Assembly: GCF_004297105.1 (NCBI RefSeq)
Contig: NZ_SCVE01000002.1
Location: forward strand, 1-64,000
Length of the DNA stretch: 64,000 nucleotides
DNA from: Herbiconiux sp.
Lineage (GTDB): Bacteria; Actinomycetota; Actinomycetes; Actinomycetales; Microbacteriaceae
Direction: 5' to 3'
Both the position numbers and the translations under genes were made by a program. Below are positions 61,089 to 64,000 of the stretch, one piece after another (position 1 is the stretch's first letter; every line of letters starts with the position of its first letter). The notes under the pieces were generated by a model. That model saw nothing but the letters and a program-made list of their open reading frames with translations. It had not been told where the DNA came from and searched no databases.

Positions 61089-61571
61089 ATGAGCGGAGCA
61101 GGAGCACCGAACCTCGATCTCGACCTCGACGGAACCGGCCTGAACATCACCATCGTCGCCGGCACCTGGCACACCGAGATCACCGACGGCCTCCTGGCGG
61201 GGGCGCGCCGCACCCTCGAGGACGCCGGCGTGACGGTCTCCGAGGTGCGCGTCGCGGGCAGTTTCGAGCTGCCCGTCGTGTCGAAGGCCGTGCTCGAGGC
61301 GGGCGCCGACGCGGTGGTGGCCCTCGGCGTGATCATCCGGGGCGGCACGCCGCACTTCGAGTACGTGTCGGATGCGGCGACCTCGGGTCTCACGCAGGTC
61401 AGCATCCTCACCGGCAAGCCCGTGGGGTTCGGGGTGCTCACCCTCGACGACGAGCAGCAGGGTCTCGACCGCGCCGGTCTGCCCGGCTCGAAGGAGGACA
61501 AGGGCCGCGAGGCCGCGGAGGCCGCCATCACCACGGCCCTCACCCTGAAGGCGCTGCGCGAGCTGGCCTGA
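61089..61571 (+). CDS. ribH: 6,7-dimethyl-8-ribityllumazine synthase
   Basis: The product has 160 residues. AGSFELPVVSKA, ALGVIIRGGTPHFEYV and TLDDEQQGLDRAG are lumazine synthase elements. It joins DHBP to the aminouracil, giving the substrate of RibE. It starts after AAAGGA with good spacing. A family A repeat array follows it and lies before the convergent ribokinase gene. Confidence 0.97.
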   Translation: MSGAGAPNLDLDLDGTGLNITIVAGTWHTEITDGLLAGARRTLEDAGVTVSEVRVAGSFELPVVSKAVLEAGADAVVALGVIIRGGTPHFEYVSDAATSGLTQVSILTGKPVGFGVLTLDDEQQGLDRAGLPGSKEDKGREAAEAAITTALTLKALRELA

Positions 61572-61590
61572 GGCACGGCCCCCTGCCGAC

Positions 61591-61793
61591 TTGCCACAAG
61601 TTGTGGCACGTCGGCGTCGTGGGCCACAACGAGGGGCAAGCCGATCGCGTCGCTCGCACGAGCGAGGGTGCCACAAGCTGTGGCACGTCGGGGTCGTGGG
61701 CCACAACGAGGGGCAAGTCGATCGCGTCGCTCGCACGAGCGAGGGTGCCACAAGTTGTGGCAAGGCGACGCGGGTTGCCACAAGTTGTGGCAA
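61591..61793. repeat. Family A palindromes, locus 3, with a 77-bp tandem duplication
   Basis: Exact 17-bp cores lie at 61592-61608, 61746-61762 and 61776-61792; a one-base variant is at 61670-61686. The unit starting at 61603 recurs from 61680 with few changes, and each unit also has a decayed dyad (GGGCCACAACGAGGGGCAAG). The array fills the 235-bp gap between convergent ribH and the ribokinase gene, and I see no gene in it. Confidence 0.92.
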
Positions 61794-61806
61794 GTCGACG
61801 CGGGTT

Positions 61807-62619
61807 CTAGGGCTGGGCGCCCACCCAGGAGACGGATGCGGCGGCCGCCGTCGAGGCGGCCTGCATCGCGTCGGGGTCGCTGAAGCCGGCCGCGAGCGCC
61901 GCCGCGAGCGTGCCGCAGAAGCAGTCGCCCGCGCCCGTGGTGTCGACCACGGCGGTGACCGCGCCCGCCGGCACCTCGTGCGACCCCCACCGCGAGCCGC
62001 GCGAGCCCAGCGTCACGAGCACCGACCGCGGCGAGGGCCCCTCCGCCTCGAGCAGCGAGTTCTCGTGCTCGTTCACCACGACGGGGTCGGCGAGGTCGAG
62101 GACGTCGGCGGGGAGCGACGCGTACGGCGCCAGGTTCAGGATGACGCGGGCCCCGCGGGCGGCCGCGATGCGCGCGGCCTCCGCCACCACGTCGAGCGAT
62201 ACCTCCAGCGAAGCCAGAAGGACGTCGCCGGGGGCGAGCGAGGCGAGCGGCGCCAGATCACCCACGGTCACGCGGCCGTTGGCCCCGGGCGACACGATGA
62301 TGGTGTTCTCGCCGCGGGCATCCACCGCGATCGCCGCGTGGCCCGTGGCGATGCCGGCGCTGCGGGCGATGTGTGTCGTGTCGATGCCGTAGCCCGCCAG
62401 CCGGTGCAGGTAGGCATCGCCGTCGGCGTCGTCGCCGACGCGGCCGATGAACCCGACCTTCGCCCCAGCCCGTGCCGCCGCGATGGCCTGGTTGGCGCCC
62501 TTGCCTCCGAAGTGCTTCACGAGATCGCCCCCGAGGAGGGTCTCGCCCGGTTGCGGATGCCGCTCCACCTCCACCACCGAGTCGATGTTCAGCGAACCCA
62601 CCACAACAACCGCGCCCAC
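61807..62619 (-). CDS. rbsK: Ribokinase-like PfkB-family kinase
   Basis: The product has 270 residues and a GTG start. VVVGSLNIDSVVEV, the HFGGKGANQA glycine loop and VDTTGAGDCFCGTLAAAL are ribokinase motifs. It phosphorylates ribose (or another sugar) at the 5-position; ribose released by the nucleoside hydrolase at 34312 would be a substrate. It is shorter than E. coli RbsK (309). It diverges from the transporter gene at 62778. Confidence 0.88.
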   Translation of the reverse strand: MGAVVVVGSLNIDSVVEVERHPQPGETLLGGDLVKHFGGKGANQAIAAARAGAKVGFIGRVGDDADGDAYLHRLAGYGIDTTHIARSAGIATGHAAIAVDARGENTIIVSPGANGRVTVGDLAPLASLAPGDVLLASLEVSLDVVAEAARIAAARGARVILNLAPYASLPADVLDLADPVVVNEHENSLLEAEGPSPRSVLVTLGSRGSRWGSHEVPAGAVTAVVDTTGAGDCFCGTLAAALAAGFSDPDAMQAASTAAAASVSWVGAQP

Positions 62620-62777
62620 GCAGCACTCCCTCGTTCGACGTACCCCGTCATCCTAGAGCGGGCGTAAAGTGGACGTTTGCGAGTGACCCTCGCCTCCTGC
62701 CAACGACGGTGCCCCATCCGCGCCCGATCGGCGCCTTTTCGTGTTCCGCGTCATCATCCGAACTCCTGAAAGCCCCC

Positions 62778-64000
62778 ATGTCTTCCTCAACGCTCGACGC
62801 CACGCAGAACACGCCCGGCACGGCGGACGCTCCTGCGAACACGCGCAGCCGCGTCATCCTCGCCAGCCTCATCGGCACCTCCATCGAGTTCTACGACTTC
62901 TACGTCTACGCCACGGCTGCGGTTCTCGTCTTCCCCACCCTCTTCTTCGCCAACTCCGATCCCACCATCTCGCTGCTGCAGTCGTTCGCCGTCTTCGGTG
63001 TCGCCTTCGTGGCACGCCCGGTGGGCTCGATCCTGTTCGGCCACTTCGGCGATCGCATCGGCCGCAAGCGCACGCTGGTGGCCTCGCTGCTCACCATGGG
63101 CATCGCCACCGTGCTCATCGGCTGCCTGCCCACCGGCACCACGCCCGGGTTCGAAATCCTCGCCCCGGCGTTCCTCGTCATCCTGCGCTTCTGCCAGGGC
63201 CTCGGGCTCGGCGGCGAGTGGTCGGGCGCGGCACTGCTCGCCACCGAGAACGCACCGAAGGGCAAGCGCTCCATCTATGGCACGTTCCCGCAGCTGGGTG
63301 CGCCGATCGGCTTCATCATCGCGAACGTGGTGTTCCTCATCCTGAGCACCACGCTCCCCCAGGACGCGTTCCTCGCCTGGGGCTGGCGCGTGCCGTTCCT
63401 CGTCTCCGCCGTGCTCGTGATCGTGGGCCTCTACGTTCGGGTGCGCCTCGTCGAGACCCCGGCGTTCCAGAAGGTCGTGGAGAAGGGCGAGGTGGCGAAA
63501 CTCCCACTCGCCCGCGTGTTCAAGACCAGCTGGCGCCCGCTCATCCTGGGCACGTTCATCATGCTGGCCACCTACGTGCTCTTCTACCTGATGACCACGT
63601 TCACTCTCACCTTCGGCACCACCAAGACGGATGCCGCGGTCCCGGGTCTCGGCTACAGCCGCAACGACTTCCTCATCATGCTCGTGATCGGCTGCGTGTT
63701 CTTCGGCATCTTCACCCTCGTGTCGGGCCCCCTGGCCGAGAAGGTGGGGCGCCGCAACGCCCTCATCTGGACCACGATCGGCATCGCCGCCTTCGGTCTG
63801 CTCTTCGTACCGTTGTTCGCGGGCGGCTTCGTGGGCGTGATGGCGCTGCTCATCATCGGCTTCACCCTGATGGGGCTCACCTTCGGGCCGATGGGCTCCG
63901 AACTGCCCGAGCTGTTCCCGGCCAATGTGCGGTACACGGGATCGGCCATCAGCTACAACGTGGCGAGCATCCTCGGCGCGGCCGTCGCCCCGTTCATCGC
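62778..64000 (+). CDS. MHS-family MFS transporter (cut by the window end)
   Basis: The 407 residues seen are in one open frame to the window edge. LIGTSIEFYDFYVYA, the GHFGDRIGRKRTLV signature loop and GEWSGAALLATENAP are marks of metabolite:H+ symporters (ShiA/ProP-like). About ten of twelve membrane helices are in the window. The substrate is unknown; dicarboxylates, shikimate or osmolytes are family substrates. It has an unusual polar leader of about 25 residues. Confidence 0.92.
   Translation, partial: MSSSTLDATQNTPGTADAPANTRSRVILASLIGTSIEFYDFYVYATAAVLVFPTLFFANSDPTISLLQSFAVFGVAFVARPVGSILFGHFGDRIGRKRTLVASLLTMGIATVLIGCLPTGTTPGFEILAPAFLVILRFCQGLGLGGEWSGAALLATENAPKGKRSIYGTFPQLGAPIGFIIANVVFLILSTTLPQDAFLAWGWRVPFLVSAVLVIVGLYVRVRLVETPAFQKVVEKGEVAKLPLARVFKTSWRPLILGTFIMLATYVLFYLMTTFTLTFGTTKTDAAVPGLGYSRNDFLIMLVIGCVFFGIFTLVSGPLAEKVGRRNALIWTTIGIAAFGLLFVPLFAGGFVGVMALLIIGFTLMGLTFGPMGSELPELFPANVRYTGSAISYNVASILGAAVAPFI

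Overview
The window is a GC-rich stretch of an actinobacterial chromosome. Codon use, an acyl-CoA carboxylase of the actinobacterial type (fused biotin carboxylase/BCCP plus a small epsilon subunit), a mycobacterial-type LpdA flavoprotein, polyprenol-phosphate-mannose synthase, SAHH-like and BMP-type nucleoside proteins, and the very frequent hexamer GGATGC/GCATCC suggest the family Microbacteriaceae. That family assignment is inference. No rRNA, tRNA, prophage, insertion sequence or CRISPR array was seen.

Layout. 295-8558: DUF2156/rhomboid-like membrane protein, orphan epsilon subunit accE, a three-gene two-component operon, a TrmA-family RNA methyltransferase and maf. 8841-13351: biotin carboxylase accBC, a Gfo/Idh/MocA oxidoreductase, and a divergent SDR/TetR pair with twin operators. 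13399-17564: lpdA, purine nucleoside phosphorylase and a phosphohexomutase/phosphopentomutase. 17634-29322: an accessory carbohydrate block with two DeoR regulators, a rhamnulokinase-like kinase, a class II aldolase, three-carbon-splitting genes (1-phosphofructokinase-like PfkB and class II FBP/tagatose-type aldolase), SDRs, PoxB and an orphan PTS IIA/IIB pair. 29335-44375: nucleoside salvage, comprising adenosine deaminase, an IclR regulator, a SAHH-like protein, nucleoside hydrolase, thymidine phosphorylase, cytidine deaminase and a BMP-type nucleoside ABC transporter with two tandem lipoproteins. 44400-50482: GDP-mannose synthesis, a glycosyltransferase and sdhCDAB. 50672-57650: a DUF559 protein, YihY, exonuclease III, TrpS, FUSC, GtrA and polyprenol-phosphate mannosyltransferase. 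57733-61571: an FMN riboswitch and the riboflavin operon ribD-ribE-ribBA-ribH. 61807-64000: ribokinase and a truncated MHS-type transporter.

The backbone order accE-maf-accA-lpdA-PNP-phosphomutase-add-deoA-cdd-sdhCDAB-yihY-trpS resembles, from memory, the Mycobacterium tuberculosis segment Rv3281 to Rv3336c. The other blocks therefore look like insertions into an old shared gene order.

The most unusual material is intergenic. Family A is the dyad TTGCCACAASTTGTGGCAA: eleven exact 17-bp cores in three gaps, including a five-unit tandem array at 23625-24027. Family B is a long hairpin with arms around CCGTCACTTTTTGCGCGAA (18435-18556, 37237-37290). Family C is a set of hairpins around ACGACGGA. 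A 47-bp inverted repeat pair sits at 91-137 and 10648-10694. Protein-level oddities include a duplicated Ala/Gly insert in the PfkB kinase and an LpdA that lacks both redox cysteines. There is also a possible adenosine deaminase / SAHH-like / nucleoside hydrolase route for S-adenosylhomocysteine.
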